Shown here: piece by piece, positions 1 through 8,514 of the stretch
How the letters are laid out: every line of letters starts with the position of its first letter
Position numbering within the stretch: position 1 is the first letter of the stretch
NCBI GenBank assembly: GCA_964639225.1
Contig: CAZXCK010000013.1
Coordinates: forward strand, 1 to 60,416
Source of the DNA: CAZXCK01 sp964639225
GTDB taxonomy: Bacteria; Chloroflexota; Anaerolineae; Aggregatilineales; Phototrophicaceae
Direction: 5' to 3'
DNA length: 60,416 nucleotides
The notes under the pieces: generated by a model
Seen by the model: the letters and a program-made list of their open reading frames with translations, nothing else
The model's database searches: none
What the model was told of the DNA's origin: nothing
Translations under genes and position numbers: made by a program

Positions 1-601
1 CCCCATCCGTTGATTCCGCATCATCAGCCGTGTCGCTGGCATCCTCGCGCCGCCGGTAGAAAATCACCTGCGTTTTACCATACTGGCGCTCGTCGTAGAC
101 TTCCAGATGCTTAAACTCAGTCGCGTCGTACTCTTTGGGGTCGATCTGCACGATGACCACCGTCTCTGGCGTCACCCAGCCCGGATTGGCGTCCAGAGCT
201 TCCAGCGTGCGCCGCCATAAATCGCGGTACTGCGGCGGCGCGATGTAGATATAGTCGTAGGGTTTTGCCGGCGGCGACTGCCGGAGCAGCGCCAGCACAT
301 CGGTCCGGCGAATAGCAGCCTGGGCGCCCAGGCCGGTAATCGCCAGATTCTGCTGAATGGTGCGCACCGCCATTCGGTCCATCTCAACAAAGACAGCATG
401 CTCCGCCCCCCGGCTCAGCGCCTCGATGCCCACGCTGCCCGTCCCGGCGAACAGGTCCAGGAAATTCGCGTCGCGCACACCGCGCCCCAGAATACTGAAC
501 ACCGCCTCTTTGACGCGATCCATCACCGGGCGCGTGCTGTCGCCGGGGACCAGTTTCAGGCGGCGACCTTTGGCGCTGCCCGCGATAACTCGAATGCCCA
601 T
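1..601 (-). CDS. rsmD: 16S rRNA (guanine966-N2)-methyltransferase RsmD, partial (3' end beyond the window)
   Basis: Translated by eye from the ATG at 601 it begins MGIRVIAGSAKGRRLK and continues with the SAM-binding block FLDLFAGTGSVGIEALSRGA (about residues 46-65), both typical of RsmD. RsmD methylates N2 of G966 in 16S rRNA during 30S assembly. The usual catalytic (N/D)PPY motif reads IAPPQY here (about residue 119), so the Asp/Asn before Pro-Pro is Ala. No stop codon occurs before base 1, so the gene leaves the window after about 200 codons, close to full family length. The start lies 2 nt after the stop of the upstream URO-D gene, so the two are probably cotranscribed. The family call is firm; activity with the altered motif is less certain. 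Confidence 0.85.
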   Translation of the reverse strand, partial: MGIRVIAGSAKGRRLKLVPGDSTRPVMDRVKEAVFSILGRGVRDANFLDLFAGTGSVGIEALSRGAEHAVFVEMDRMAVRTIQQNLAITGLGAQAAIRRTDVLALLRQSPPAKPYDYIYIAPPQYRDLWRRTLEALDANPGWVTPETVVIVQIDPKEYDATEFKHLEVYDERQYGKTQVIFYRRREDASDTADDAESTDG

Positions 602-603
602 AA

Positions 604-1599
604 CTAACTCCCCCCGGCTTTATCGACGACCGCGCGCGCCGCATACAAATTCGACAGCGGCGCGCTCACCGGCACCGGACCGCCCGCCGCCAGCATAAAA
701 TGACGGTCGCCGGTGGCCTTCAGCAGATCAGTAGCCGCCTGTCGAATCATCGCTGGCGTGCCCAGCAGCAGATGCTGATCGGCGGAAAGACCGCCGCAGA
801 TAGTTCCCTTATACAGCCCGCGCGCTTTGTCCACGCCGGGCTTGACGCCGCTGATGTCCCAGTGCAGCGCCTGGACCGGATAACCCGCAGCCAGACTGAA
901 CATAGGCGCCGTGTTTTGCAAGCTGGCGATGTTCAGCCACCACTTGGGCGGCAGCGACTCCAGGATTTTACGGTCATAAGGCGCGCCCAGATGCTGGTAT
1001 TCCGCTTCAGACATCAGGGCGAAGCTGGCGTGGCGCATCACATAAAAAACACCGGCGACCCCGGTGCGCTTGAGCGCCTCGATAAAGCGCAGCACCGACT
1101 CGGTGATGACGTTGAGGCCGGTCTGCAGGCGATCCGGATGAGACCGCAGATTGCGCAGCAGCAGATCGCCCTTGCCCAGCATCGCGGCCTGGCTCAGCGG
1201 GCTGTAGATGGTGACAATGTAGGGCACACCGTCCAGCCGAACCGCCTCATCGATCTGCTGGACGGCGGTCAGCAGCTTGCCTTGTTCGCCGCGCATGGGG
1301 TCCAGCGGACGCAGTTCGGTCCATTGCAAAGAGCGCGTCACCGGCACTTTGATAACACTTCGGTCGCCGCTGATCTCACCGCGCCAGTCGGTCGTCACGC
1401 CGTAATCGGCGGCGGCGGCGGTGCTCGCCGGGGTGATATTAATAAAATCCCAGTCAAACAATTGCTGGAAATGCAGCACCGAACGGGCGAAATCCGCCGC
1501 GCGCTGGTCGTCGCCGGGCCAGTGACGCCACAATGCCACCGGCACACGGTCCGGGCGCTCACCCGCCAGCACTTGTTCCAGGCGTTCGCGTTTATCCAT
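604..1599 (-). CDS. Uroporphyrinogen decarboxylase (URO-D) superfamily protein
   Basis: The 331-aa product starts MDKRERLEQVLAGERPDRVPVALWRHW, the N-terminal pattern of URO-D superfamily proteins, where an Arg-rich helix is followed by DR(V/A)PV. The body fits the superfamily TIM barrel, with WDISGVKPG near residue 244 and a C-terminal LAAGGPVP segment. This superfamily includes HemE and cobalamin-dependent methyltransferases. It lies directly upstream of rsmD with a 2-nt gap and no other haem genes are near. The substrate cannot be read from the sequence. HemE itself is possible but less likely because the usual HemE substrate-binding signature near the N-terminus is not evident. A paralogue lies at 30640-31824 beside a corrinoid protein. 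Confidence 0.75.
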   Translation of the reverse strand: MDKRERLEQVLAGERPDRVPVALWRHWPGDDQRAADFARSVLHFQQLFDWDFINITPASTAAAADYGVTTDWRGEISGDRSVIKVPVTRSLQWTELRPLDPMRGEQGKLLTAVQQIDEAVRLDGVPYIVTIYSPLSQAAMLGKGDLLLRNLRSHPDRLQTGLNVITESVLRFIEALKRTGVAGVFYVMRHASFALMSEAEYQHLGAPYDRKILESLPPKWWLNIASLQNTAPMFSLAAGYPVQALHWDISGVKPGVDKARGLYKGTICGGLSADQHLLLGTPAMIRQAATDLLKATGDRHFMLAAGGPVPVSAPLSNLYAARAVVDKAGGS

Positions 1600-1661
1600 G
1601 CTGTGTCACGATCATCAGAGCCAGACGACCCCGCTTCAGTGATGCCACAGGGCAGCGCGCA

Positions 1662-2021
1662 CTAAACCTCAACACCCAGCTCGGCCAGCCGCTGGCTGGT
1701 CATGCGCATCAGCATCATATAGCGGTCGTCAGCGGTCATAAACAGCACATTCTCGCCATCACCTGCGTCATGTTCAGCGCGCAGTTGGGCGAGGTTGTCC
1801 TCGATCATCTTGTACGCGATCTTGAAATGCTCGATAGCGCGCTCATTTTCGCCAGCGGCACGCGCCGCCAGCCCCAGGCCGTAGTTCGCATCGACACTGT
1901 CCGCAGCGGTTCTGAGCACAGAGTCGAACTTGGCGATCGCCAGTTCGTTCTGGCCCTTGCGGTGCAGTTCCCAGGCTTCGCCGATCTGCGCTTTGATCTG
2001 ATCTTCCTGCGACATCGTCAT
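1662..2021 (-). CDS. Small TPR-repeat protein
   Basis: About 119 aa. Residues from roughly 12 to 75 form two tetratricopeptide-like helical pairs (AWELHRKGQNELAIAKFDSVL, then ANYGLGLAARAAGENERAIEHF), a protein-protein interaction fold. The C-terminus FMTADDRYMMLMRMTSQRLAELGVEV is predicted helical. I placed the start at the ATG at 2021 (MTMSQEDQ) because GGAG sits 4 nt upstream; the ATG at 2015 is an alternative with 10-nt spacing. A longer frame reaches 2039 but would place the ribosome binding site inside the gene. There is no signal peptide, so it is probably cytosolic. Partner unknown. Confidence 0.75.
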   Translation of the reverse strand: MTMSQEDQIKAQIGEAWELHRKGQNELAIAKFDSVLRTAADSVDANYGLGLAARAAGENERAIEHFKIAYKMIEDNLAQLRAEHDAGDGENVLFMTADDRYMMLMRMTSQRLAELGVEV

Positions 2022-2099
2022 TGTTCTCCATGACTGCAAATAATCGGCCTGTATTGTAGCCGAATTGACAGGCCATCGCCAGACGAACCCTAACGGGTT

Positions 2100-2564
2100 A
2101 TGCTCATATCAGACCCGCGCAATCGAAAGGCAAACCTGGTGGACAATGAGTGGCTTGAAATCAGACCGGCGCACGACGCCGATTTTGAGTTTCTGGCGGC
2201 GGCGGACGCGCATATCACCGCCGCCATGCTCCACACGAAGATCGCAGCCGGTGAGGTACTGGTAGCCATCACCGGCGATGAGCGCATCGGCCTGCTGCGC
2301 TGGGGCTGGTTCTGGGATAACACGCCGTTTATGAACCTGCTGTTTGTCGCCGAGTCGTGGCGTGGCCGGGGCGTGGCGACACAGCTCATCGCCCGCTGGG
2401 AAACCGATATGCGCACATACGGCGTGGATTTCGTGCTGACCTCGACCCTGTCTGACGAAAGCGCACAGCATCTGTACCGCAAACGGGGTTATCGGGATAT
2501 CGGCGGCTTTGTGCTGCCCGATGAAGCGCTGGAGCTGATCCTGTTCAAGCCGCTGCATCCCTGA
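2100..2564 (+). CDS. GNAT-family N-acetyltransferase
   Basis: The product of about 154 aa has the GNAT layout: an N-terminal LEIRPAHDADFEFL strand-helix, a central strand FMNLLFVAESWRGRGVATQLI carrying the acetyl-CoA pyrophosphate loop (R/Q-x-x-G-x-G/A as RGRGVA), and the late SAQHLYRKRGYRDIG segment typical of motif B. It should transfer an acetyl group from acetyl-CoA to an amine; the acceptor is unknown. A GTG at 2139 (VDNEWLEIRP), just ahead of the first conserved strand, is an alternative start and would remove 13 residues of poor GNAT similarity. It is divergent from the TPR gene. Confidence 0.8.
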   Translation: MLISDPRNRKANLVDNEWLEIRPAHDADFEFLAAADAHITAAMLHTKIAAGEVLVAITGDERIGLLRWGWFWDNTPFMNLLFVAESWRGRGVATQLIARWETDMRTYGVDFVLTSTLSDESAQHLYRKRGYRDIGGFVLPDEALELILFKPLHP

Positions 2565-2573
2565 GGGCGAACA

Positions 2574-4934
2574 TCACGGCTTGATGTCGATAACCGGTGG
2601 CAGCAGCAGCAGACTGCCAACCGGTTCGCCGCGCTCGTCGTAAAAGCCCAGGCCGCCCTCCTCCGGGCACAAAGGCGCGCAATCGATCACCTGTACGGCG
2701 ATCTGGTACTGGCCGGGCCGCAGCACCGGCGGCAGTTCGATACGATACGGGTCCAGGATGTAACCGTTGGGCGTCCAGCGGCGCGTCGGGTAACCGCCCG
2801 GTGTCACCGGAGCCTGACGCGCCCACAGCAGCCCCTGATCGAGATCGTACAGCGCGACGCGCACGCGATAATTCTGCACCAGCACACGCGACAGCCGCCA
2901 GGCGATGCTGAAATCGAGCGTCTGGCCGCGCCGGTAAGTTGTGCGGTCCAGGTGATAGGCCAGCGCTTCCAGGCCAGCGCCGCTGCGCATATGCAGCGCG
3001 GTGCTGTCGTCCAGAGCATAACCAGGCCGTGCGTGCAGGCTGTACGGCGACTCTGGCCGGGCGAACAGCAGTACACACCCCACAAAGCCGACGGTCACCA
3101 GCATCAGCAGACGGGCATCCGGCGGCGACACCAGCGCCAACTCATCATAAAACAGGTACTGATCCCGGCGCAGGCGGCGCACCGTCACCGAGACGACGAG
3201 CAGCAGCGCCAGCCCGCTGATGAGCCAGGCGGCCCGCCGCACGGGAGTCGGACCCAGGCTGATGATCAGCTCGCCGTCGGCTGCGGCTGGAATCTCGACC
3301 TGGATCAGGCCGGCAGCGCTGGCACCGATGCGCACCGGTTCGCCGTTGAGTGTCGCCCGCCAGCCGGGGAAATAAGCGCGCAGCACATCGAAGGTGACGG
3401 GCTGCGTCGTCTGGATGAGGTAGCGGTCGCGGTGCGTCTCGGCACTGAGCAAGCTCGCCTGACGTTCAATGGAAAGCGTGCTGCGGGGAATACGCACCGG
3501 CACGCCATCGCTGCGATAGTCAGCCGCCAGCGATGGATCGAGCGTGGCGGGTTCGGGCAGTGTCGATGGCAGGCGCGCCCCCGGCGGCAGCACGGCATAG
3601 CCGAATCCCTGCTGCTCGTAAACGATCTGGTCAGCGGCGGCAGCCTCGCCGAAATGCTCGCCCCACAGCGGCGGCAGCCAACCGGGGAAAGCCAGCGCCA
3701 GTGCCGCGATCAGCGCCAGCGGCGGCAGCAGTCGCCGCCAGCGACGCAGGCGCGGATGCTCCGCCCAGGCCAGGGCCGCGCTGCCGCCAACGGCTCCGCA
3801 CAGGCTCACCGGACCCAACAGCCACGTCTCGCCAGGAAAGACGACCAGCGCCAGCAGCAGCAGTCCCGCACCAGCAGCCAGGCATGCCAGCGGCAGATGC
3901 CAGCGCGCGGCCAGTCCCCGGCGCAGATGCAGCCCCGCCACCTGCGCCAGCCCGGCAAAGACCACCAGCGGCAGCCCCAGCGTGAACTGCGGCAGCGTCA
4001 CGATCTGCCCCAGATCAACGGCCTGCACCGGACGCAGCACAGCGCGCCAATCCAGTGCACCAGTCACCGGCTGGAACGGCGCTTCAATCCAGTGGACGGC
4101 GTCGCGTTCCAGCAGCGCCGGCAGCCAGAAGAACGCCGCCAGCAGAACGCCCGCACACAGCGCAATCAGCGCCTGCCACACAACAGCACGCTGAACGCGC
4201 CCGTCCCAGCCGATCAGCAGCAGCGCCAGTCCAAAGCCGACCAGTGCCAGCCGCACATCGGTGAGCAGCAGCGCGGCGCCAATGAACGCCACCAGCGCGA
4301 AATCCAGCGGGCGATTGACCAGCATCAACCGGCTGGCGCTCCACAGCACCGCCGGCAGCAGCGCCAGTCCCAGCACGCCCGCCAGGTCGCCCAGCAGATA
4401 GGGCGCAGTGAGGCCCACATACGGGCTGTAGACGTACAGCAGCGCCGCCAGAATACCCGCCGCCGCTCCGGCTCGCCGCAGAACGAACACATAGGTCATG
4501 GCACCGGCCAGCGCCAGCCCAGCGATAAACAGCACGCGCACCGCGACGACCGGATCGTTGGTGAACATCACACTGATGACCGCCGCGCTGTAGGCAGCAC
4601 CCGGTGGATAATAATGCGGCACCGGCGCGCCATAGCCCCCCTGGACCGCCGCCGACCAGCGCGGATACAGCCGCCCCTCGCTGAGCGCCTGCGCGGTGTC
4701 GGCGGCGGCGTAGACGGCGTTCTCGGCGGCGTTGGTGCGCGGCAGACCATCGCGCAGGGCGAAAGGCCAGCCCGCCACCAGACACAGAACCAGTACCAGC
4801 ACCACACCCCAATCGACGCGCTGGCGCGCCTGCCGCATCCACAACGGCAGATCATCGGACCGCACCGCTGGCACCGGGCGGCGCATGGCTGGCGTCTGCT
4901 GCTGGCCGGATGGCATACTGTGGTCGTCGTCCAT
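2574..4934 (-). CDS. Large multi-pass membrane protein (PTPS-related / glycosyltransferase-like)
   Basis: The product is about 786 aa when started at the ATG at 4934 (MDDDHSMPSG). A longer frame reaches 5141 but would run through the promoter of the divergent GNAT gene, so it is rejected. After a hydrophilic N-terminus there is a first membrane helix (VVLVLVLCLVAGWPF), then GGYGAPVPHYYPPGAAYS. That motif resembles the extracytoplasmic loop of the 6-pyruvoyl-tetrahydropterin-synthase-related membrane family and of polyprenyl-phosphate sugar transferases. At least ten hydrophobic stretches follow up to about residue 435. A soluble beta-rich region with WRATLNGEPVRI (BNR/YfhO-like) comes next, then two more helices and a C-terminal soluble domain. 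It probably works on cell-surface polysaccharide or protein, but no catalytic residues were assigned. Confidence 0.65.
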   Translation of the reverse strand: MDDDHSMPSGQQQTPAMRRPVPAVRSDDLPLWMRQARQRVDWGVVLVLVLCLVAGWPFALRDGLPRTNAAENAVYAAADTAQALSEGRLYPRWSAAVQGGYGAPVPHYYPPGAAYSAAVISVMFTNDPVVAVRVLFIAGLALAGAMTYVFVLRRAGAAAGILAALLYVYSPYVGLTAPYLLGDLAGVLGLALLPAVLWSASRLMLVNRPLDFALVAFIGAALLLTDVRLALVGFGLALLLIGWDGRVQRAVVWQALIALCAGVLLAAFFWLPALLERDAVHWIEAPFQPVTGALDWRAVLRPVQAVDLGQIVTLPQFTLGLPLVVFAGLAQVAGLHLRRGLAARWHLPLACLAAGAGLLLLALVVFPGETWLLGPVSLCGAVGGSAALAWAEHPRLRRWRRLLPPLALIAALALAFPGWLPPLWGEHFGEAAAADQIVYEQQGFGYAVLPPGARLPSTLPEPATLDPSLAADYRSDGVPVRIPRSTLSIERQASLLSAETHRDRYLIQTTQPVTFDVLRAYFPGWRATLNGEPVRIGASAAGLIQVEIPAAADGELIISLGPTPVRRAAWLISGLALLLVVSVTVRRLRRDQYLFYDELALVSPPDARLLMLVTVGFVGCVLLFARPESPYSLHARPGYALDDSTALHMRSGAGLEALAYHLDRTTYRRGQTLDFSIAWRLSRVLVQNYRVRVALYDLDQGLLWARQAPVTPGGYPTRRWTPNGYILDPYRIELPPVLRPGQYQIAVQVIDCAPLCPEEGGLGFYDERGEPVGSLLLLPPVIDIKP

Positions 4935-4986
4935 AGAACCCGCAAAACCTCGCTGACTGTCCTTCCATTGTACGCTCAGGGCGTGC

Positions 4987-5015
4987 TTGATTTGTGTTAA
5001 CGACGGTGCTATGCT
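4987..5015 (+). promoter_or_regulatory. Sigma70-type promoter for the GNAT pair
   Basis: TTGATT at 4987-4992 and TATGCT at 5010-5015 are separated by exactly 17 nt. Transcription would start near 5022. This places the possible upstream starts of the next gene (4987, 5011) inside the promoter and supports the GTG at 5047. Confidence 0.5.
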
Positions 5016-5046
5016 GTGCATCCTCGTGGTGATTAGGATAACTAGA

Positions 5047-5529
5047 GTGGACATCAGGCCCGCCAACCCGACCGATTCGCCGCACCTGGCCGACTTGTGG
5101 CAGGAACGCGCTGTTCTGCTGCGCCAGGCCGACGCGCGCACCGCCCGCCACCTGCCAGACCGAGAGGAATGGCTGGCTCGCCTCGATGAGCGTATGGCGG
5201 CATCGACGGCGGCGGTTTTCGTCGTCGAAGAAACCGGCCAGCCACCCTTCGGCTACATCATCGCGGAGATAGAGCGCCAGCAGTCCGCGGGGCCGTCCCT
5301 GGGCGTCATCCGCGAGATGGCGCTGGACGCGCACACCTATCATGGCGGCGCTGGGCGCGCGCTGGTCGCACAGGCGCGGAACTGGCTGGCCGCGCAGTCC
5401 GTTGATCGAGTGGTCGCCCTGGTCCCGCGCTATCACGCCGTCGAGCAGGCGTTCTGGCGTGGGCTGGGCGCAAGTGAATGGAAAGACGAAACGTGGACCA
5501 TCCCCCCGGAATTCATGTGGATGACGTGA
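5047..5529 (+). CDS. GNAT-family N-acetyltransferase (first of a coupled pair)
   Basis: About 160 aa from GTG 5047: VDIRPANPTDSPHLADLWQER is the usual GNAT N-terminal strand and helix. Later come IREMALDAHTYHGGAGRALVAQARNW, a pyrophosphate-binding loop in the variant form H-G-G-A-G-R-A, and VPRYHAVEQAFWRGLGA, the C-terminal motif. The GTG follows the predicted transcription start by about 25 nt. The gene ends with TGA overlapping the GTG of the next GNAT gene (GTGA), a sign of translational coupling. The acceptor substrate is unknown. The two proteins share little sequence beyond the fold, so they may form a heteromer or act on related substrates (inference). Confidence 0.75.
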   Translation: MDIRPANPTDSPHLADLWQERAVLLRQADARTARHLPDREEWLARLDERMAASTAAVFVVEETGQPPFGYIIAEIERQQSAGPSLGVIREMALDAHTYHGGAGRALVAQARNWLAAQSVDRVVALVPRYHAVEQAFWRGLGASEWKDETWTIPPEFMWMT

Positions 5530-5996
5530 TAATACGCCCCGCCGCCGAAGCAGACGCCGAGGCCATTGGCCAGTTGTGGGAAAAACTGGTCAGCTACCAC
5601 CACAATCTGGATACTGACCTGCCCACCGCCACCGGCGACGGCGGCATCGTCTATGGACGACGTATCGCCAACCGCATCGAGGACAGCCACACACGCGCCC
5701 TGGTCGCCGAGCATGACGGGCAGGTGATCGGCTTCGCGCTGGGTGTCATCGTCGATATGATGCCGGAGATGTTCGAGCAGGAAACCGGCGGCTTCCTGGC
5801 CGATATCTTCATTGAAGACAAGTACCGGCGGCTCGGCGTAGGCCGCAGGCTGGTCCACGAAATGGGACAGTGGTTTCGCTCGCGGGGCATCCAGCACATG
5901 GAATGGTACGTCGCGGCCCGCAACCGTGATGGCCGCGACTTCTGGGAAAGCATAGGCGGGCGCGATATTATGGTCCGTATGCGCATGGAGCTGTAA
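5526..5996 (+). CDS. GNAT-family N-acetyltransferase (second of a coupled pair)
   Basis: The start is GTG at 5526, inside the stop of the preceding GNAT gene (GTGA overlap); an upstream ATG at 5478 would give a longer overlap without a better start context. The product has VIIRPAAEADAEAIGQLW at the N-terminus, GGFLADIFIEDKYRRLGVGRRLVHEM with the acetyl-CoA loop R-R-L-G-V-G-R, and ARNRDGRDFWESIGG in the C-terminal motif. The form of the C-terminal half, with IEDKYRRLGVG and an AxNxxGRxFW segment, is common in GNATs acting on small amines or peptides, but no substrate can be named. Confidence 0.8.
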   Translation: MIIRPAAEADAEAIGQLWEKLVSYHHNLDTDLPTATGDGGIVYGRRIANRIEDSHTRALVAEHDGQVIGFALGVIVDMMPEMFEQETGGFLADIFIEDKYRRLGVGRRLVHEMGQWFRSRGIQHMEWYVAARNRDGRDFWESIGGRDIMVRMRMEL

Positions 5997-6025
5997 CCCA
6001 CCAACAGAAAAGGCCGAACAACATC

Positions 6026-6751
6026 ATGACCGAACTCATCTACCAGACCGACGCCTACGCCCAGACTTTCGACGCCAGCATCACCGATGTGAACGTCGAG
6101 CAGAACGGCGTTTACCTGGACCGCACCGCCTTTTATCCCGGTGGCGGCGGCCAGCCCCACGACACCGGCACCCTCACCGCCGGCGACATCACCTACCCCG
6201 TTATCAGAGTCGCGCGCGGCAACCTGCACATCATCGACGGCGCGCTGCCCGCGCCCGGCACCGCCATTACCGGCCAGTTGAACTGGGAGCGCCGCTACCA
6301 GTTGATGCGCGTCCACACCACCATGCATATTCTGTGCGGCGTCATCTGGCGCGATTACGGCGCCAGCGTCACCGGCGGCAACATGGAGCCGCTGAAGGGG
6401 CGCATGGATTTCGAGTTCGAGCGTATGCAGCGCGAACTGGTGGATGAAATCGAGGCGGCCATCAACGCCGAGGTCGCCGCCGCGCGCGAGGTTCGCGTCA
6501 ATATCCTGCCGCGCGAGACAGCCTTCACCATACCCGACCTCATCCGCACCAAGATCAACCTGCTGCCGGAAGGCATCACCGAGGTGCGCACAGTCGAAAT
6601 CGTCGGGCTGGACCTGCAGGCCGACGGCGGCACTCACGTGCGCAACACACGCGAGGTGGGCACCATCCGCATCACCGACTACAAGAGCAAGGGCGGCATC
6701 AACAAACGCATCTATATCGAGCTGGACGATGCTGCGCCGCCCACAAACTGA
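6026..6751 (+). CDS. alaX: AlaX-like alanyl-tRNA editing protein
   Basis: The 241-aa product resembles the free-standing editing domain of alanyl-tRNA synthetase, which hydrolyses Ser or Gly wrongly attached to tRNA-Ala. Visible signatures are DRTAFYPGGGGQPHDTG (about residues 32-48), the zinc-site HxxxH as HTTMH (about residues 97-101), and GLDLQADGGTHVRNTREVG (about 193-211), which matches the second zinc motif CxxxH except that the Cys position is not Cys. The length fits the AlaX-M class. It is followed after 9 nt by the next gene, suggesting an operon. The function call is strong; zinc coordination may differ from classical enzymes. Confidence 0.85.
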   Translation: MTELIYQTDAYAQTFDASITDVNVEQNGVYLDRTAFYPGGGGQPHDTGTLTAGDITYPVIRVARGNLHIIDGALPAPGTAITGQLNWERRYQLMRVHTTMHILCGVIWRDYGASVTGGNMEPLKGRMDFEFERMQRELVDEIEAAINAEVAAAREVRVNILPRETAFTIPDLIRTKINLLPEGITEVRTVEIVGLDLQADGGTHVRNTREVGTIRITDYKSKGGINKRIYIELDDAAPPTN

Positions 6752-6760
6752 GGAAACACG

Positions 6761-7501
6761 ATGCGCTATCTGCACGCGGTAGGCGTTCACGAGAAATTTG
6801 TCGCCAGTGGCGTTTACATCCACTACCAGAATGGCGAGGCCACCGGCACTGTCGAACACTGGAGCGTCCACGAGCTGCCAGACGGTGCCCAGCTCATCCG
6901 CGTGGATGACGACTGGCGCGACCGCGACGGCAGCAGCGTCCTCATCGAGGCCTGGCGCAGCCCGGCCAGCGAGGGCGGGCGCATCGAGCGCTTCGACATC
7001 TCGGCCTTTGGCGCGCGCGGCGACGCCGTCCAGCGCGTGCGCGCGACGTTCAGCTTCAGCGGCGATCATCTGGAAGTCGGCCACAGCATCGACGACGCGC
7101 CGCGTCGCCAGCTTGAGATGCAGCTTCCACCGGGCTATATCGTCGCGCCGGAAGGGCTGATCTTCGGCGGCTTCGAGGCGGCGGAACTGGCACGTTATCC
7201 CGGCGAAGAACAGCCGGTGGTCTCGTATCTGCCGACGTTCCTCACGGCGGAAGCGGCCTTCCGGCCCGTCGTCCACCGCCAGCGCGTCGAGATCGACGCC
7301 GAGGAAGTCACAGTCGAAATCGGCGGCAAACCACACACAGCGCGCCGCCTGCACCAGAGCAGCCCGCTGGCTCCGGAAGTCCTCAACCTCTGGATCGACC
7401 GTCACAACGTCCTGCTCAAATATCAAGTGGACGACCAGCGGCACAGCGCCGTCCTCACGCGCTACGCCCGCCGCCCCGACCCCAAACCACGACCAACTTA
7501 A
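6761..7501 (+). CDS. Protein of unknown function, 246 aa
   Basis: I do not recognise this protein. It is hydrophilic, has no signal peptide or membrane helix, and alternates beta-strand-like segments (GVYIHYQNGEATGTVEHWSV, GGKPHTARRLHQ, LNLWIDRHNVLLKYQV). That is reminiscent of beta-rich outer-surface or lipocalin-like folds in which a final Trp-containing strand ends in a reported-value segment. It follows alaX by 9 nt and precedes a membrane TPR gene by 15 nt, so it probably belongs to a plus-strand operon. No catalytic motif was seen. Confidence 0.6.
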   Translation: MRYLHAVGVHEKFVASGVYIHYQNGEATGTVEHWSVHELPDGAQLIRVDDDWRDRDGSSVLIEAWRSPASEGGRIERFDISAFGARGDAVQRVRATFSFSGDHLEVGHSIDDAPRRQLEMQLPPGYIVAPEGLIFGGFEAAELARYPGEEQPVVSYLPTFLTAEAAFRPVVHRQRVEIDAEEVTVEIGGKPHTARRLHQSSPLAPEVLNLWIDRHNVLLKYQVDDQRHSAVLTRYARRPDPKPRPT

Positions 7502-7516
7502 GCAACAGGGCCACAT

Positions 7517-8509
7517 ATGCTGACACAAATTCGTCTGTTCCTGGGACCGGGCCGCCTGCGGGCGCTCTTCTTTCTGTTAGCGGCCACTGGCCTCGCCAAC
7601 CTGGTGCTGAACGGCTTCGTCAGTGAAGCGGACTGGGTACGCCCGGCACAGTCGGCGCTGGTGATCGTGTGGCTGCTGGGCAGCGCGCTGATCGTCGGCA
7701 GCGCCATGTCGCCCTTCGAGCGCGGACGCTGGGCCTCGATTTTAGCGCCCGCGCTGGGCGCGGTGCTGATCGGCGTGTTCCTGCTGCCAGATCGTCTGAT
7801 GCTCATGCTGGGGCTGGCTGTCGGCTGGGTGGTGGCTGGCGCGCTCATCTTCAAGCCGCGTGGACCGATGGAGTACCAACAGGCCGTGCGCCACATGCGC
7901 AAGAACCGCTACAAAGATGCGGTCGAGGTGATGAACAAGCTGGTCAAAGCCGAGCCGAAGAATCCCAATCATCTGCGCTTCCGCGCCGAACTGCTGCGCC
8001 TGTGGGGTCAGACCGGGCAGGCCCGCCGCGACTACAAAAAGATGATCGAAATCGCGCCGGAGTCGGCGGTCGCCTATAACGGGCTGGCCGAGGTCGAACT
8101 CCAGGTGGGCAACTACACAGAAGCGCGCCAGGCGGCGCTCAAAGCCTACGAGCTGGCCCCGGACGAGTGGGTAGCCGTCTACAACCTGGGCATGATCGAG
8201 GACCGGCTGGGCGAGTCAGCGGCGGCGGTCGAGCATCTGAATCAGGCGCTGGCCGCCAAAATCCCGGACGCGCGCCACCGGCTGCTGATTTACCTGTATC
8301 TGGCGCGGGCCTACGCTCGCCAGGGCGACCTGGAAGCGGCCCAACGAGCCGCCAGCGGTGTGAAGAAGCACGGCGGCGGCCTCAATGAGTGGCAGGTCAT
8401 CCTGCAGAGCGACCAGGCGCAGACCCTGCGCGACGTGCTGGCCGACGACATCGAAACGGCGCGTGCCCTGGCCTACGATGAGATCAGCGTCGAAGCGCTG
8501 GGACACTAA
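7517..8509 (+). CDS. Membrane-anchored TPR protein A
   Basis: 330 aa. The first ~115 residues hold about four hydrophobic helices (ALFFLLAATGLANLVL, SALVIVWLLGSALIVGS, ILAPALGAVLIGVFLL, LMLMLGLAVGWVVAGALIF). The rest is cytosolic or periplasmic TPR repeats (residues ~120-275; for example AVAYNGLAEVELQVGNYTEA and AVYNLGMIEDRLGESAAAVEH). Such proteins usually scaffold membrane complexes. It is followed after 5 nt by a second protein of the same design, so the two may assemble together (inference). No enzymatic motif. Confidence 0.7.
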   Translation: MLTQIRLFLGPGRLRALFFLLAATGLANLVLNGFVSEADWVRPAQSALVIVWLLGSALIVGSAMSPFERGRWASILAPALGAVLIGVFLLPDRLMLMLGLAVGWVVAGALIFKPRGPMEYQQAVRHMRKNRYKDAVEVMNKLVKAEPKNPNHLRFRAELLRLWGQTGQARRDYKKMIEIAPESAVAYNGLAEVELQVGNYTEARQAALKAYELAPDEWVAVYNLGMIEDRLGESAAAVEHLNQALAAKIPDARHRLLIYLYLARAYARQGDLEAAQRAASGVKKHGGGLNEWQVILQSDQAQTLRDVLADDIETARALAYDEISVEALGH

Positions 8510-8514
8510 ATCGC

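Noticed and set aside
604..1599. URO-D family protein read as HemE
   Set aside because: It shares the superfamily start but no haem gene is near and HemE signatures were not found, so only the superfamily is assigned.
2952..5000. Plus-strand frame of 682 codons opposite the membrane protein
   Set aside because: Gln/Arg-rich low-complexity composition, typical of an antisense of hydrophobic GC-rich sequence; overlaps the promoter and start of the GNAT gene.
5651..7528. Minus-strand frame of 625 codons over the GNAT, AlaX and unknown genes
   Set aside because: Crosses several clear plus-strand genes and their starts, without motifs of its own.
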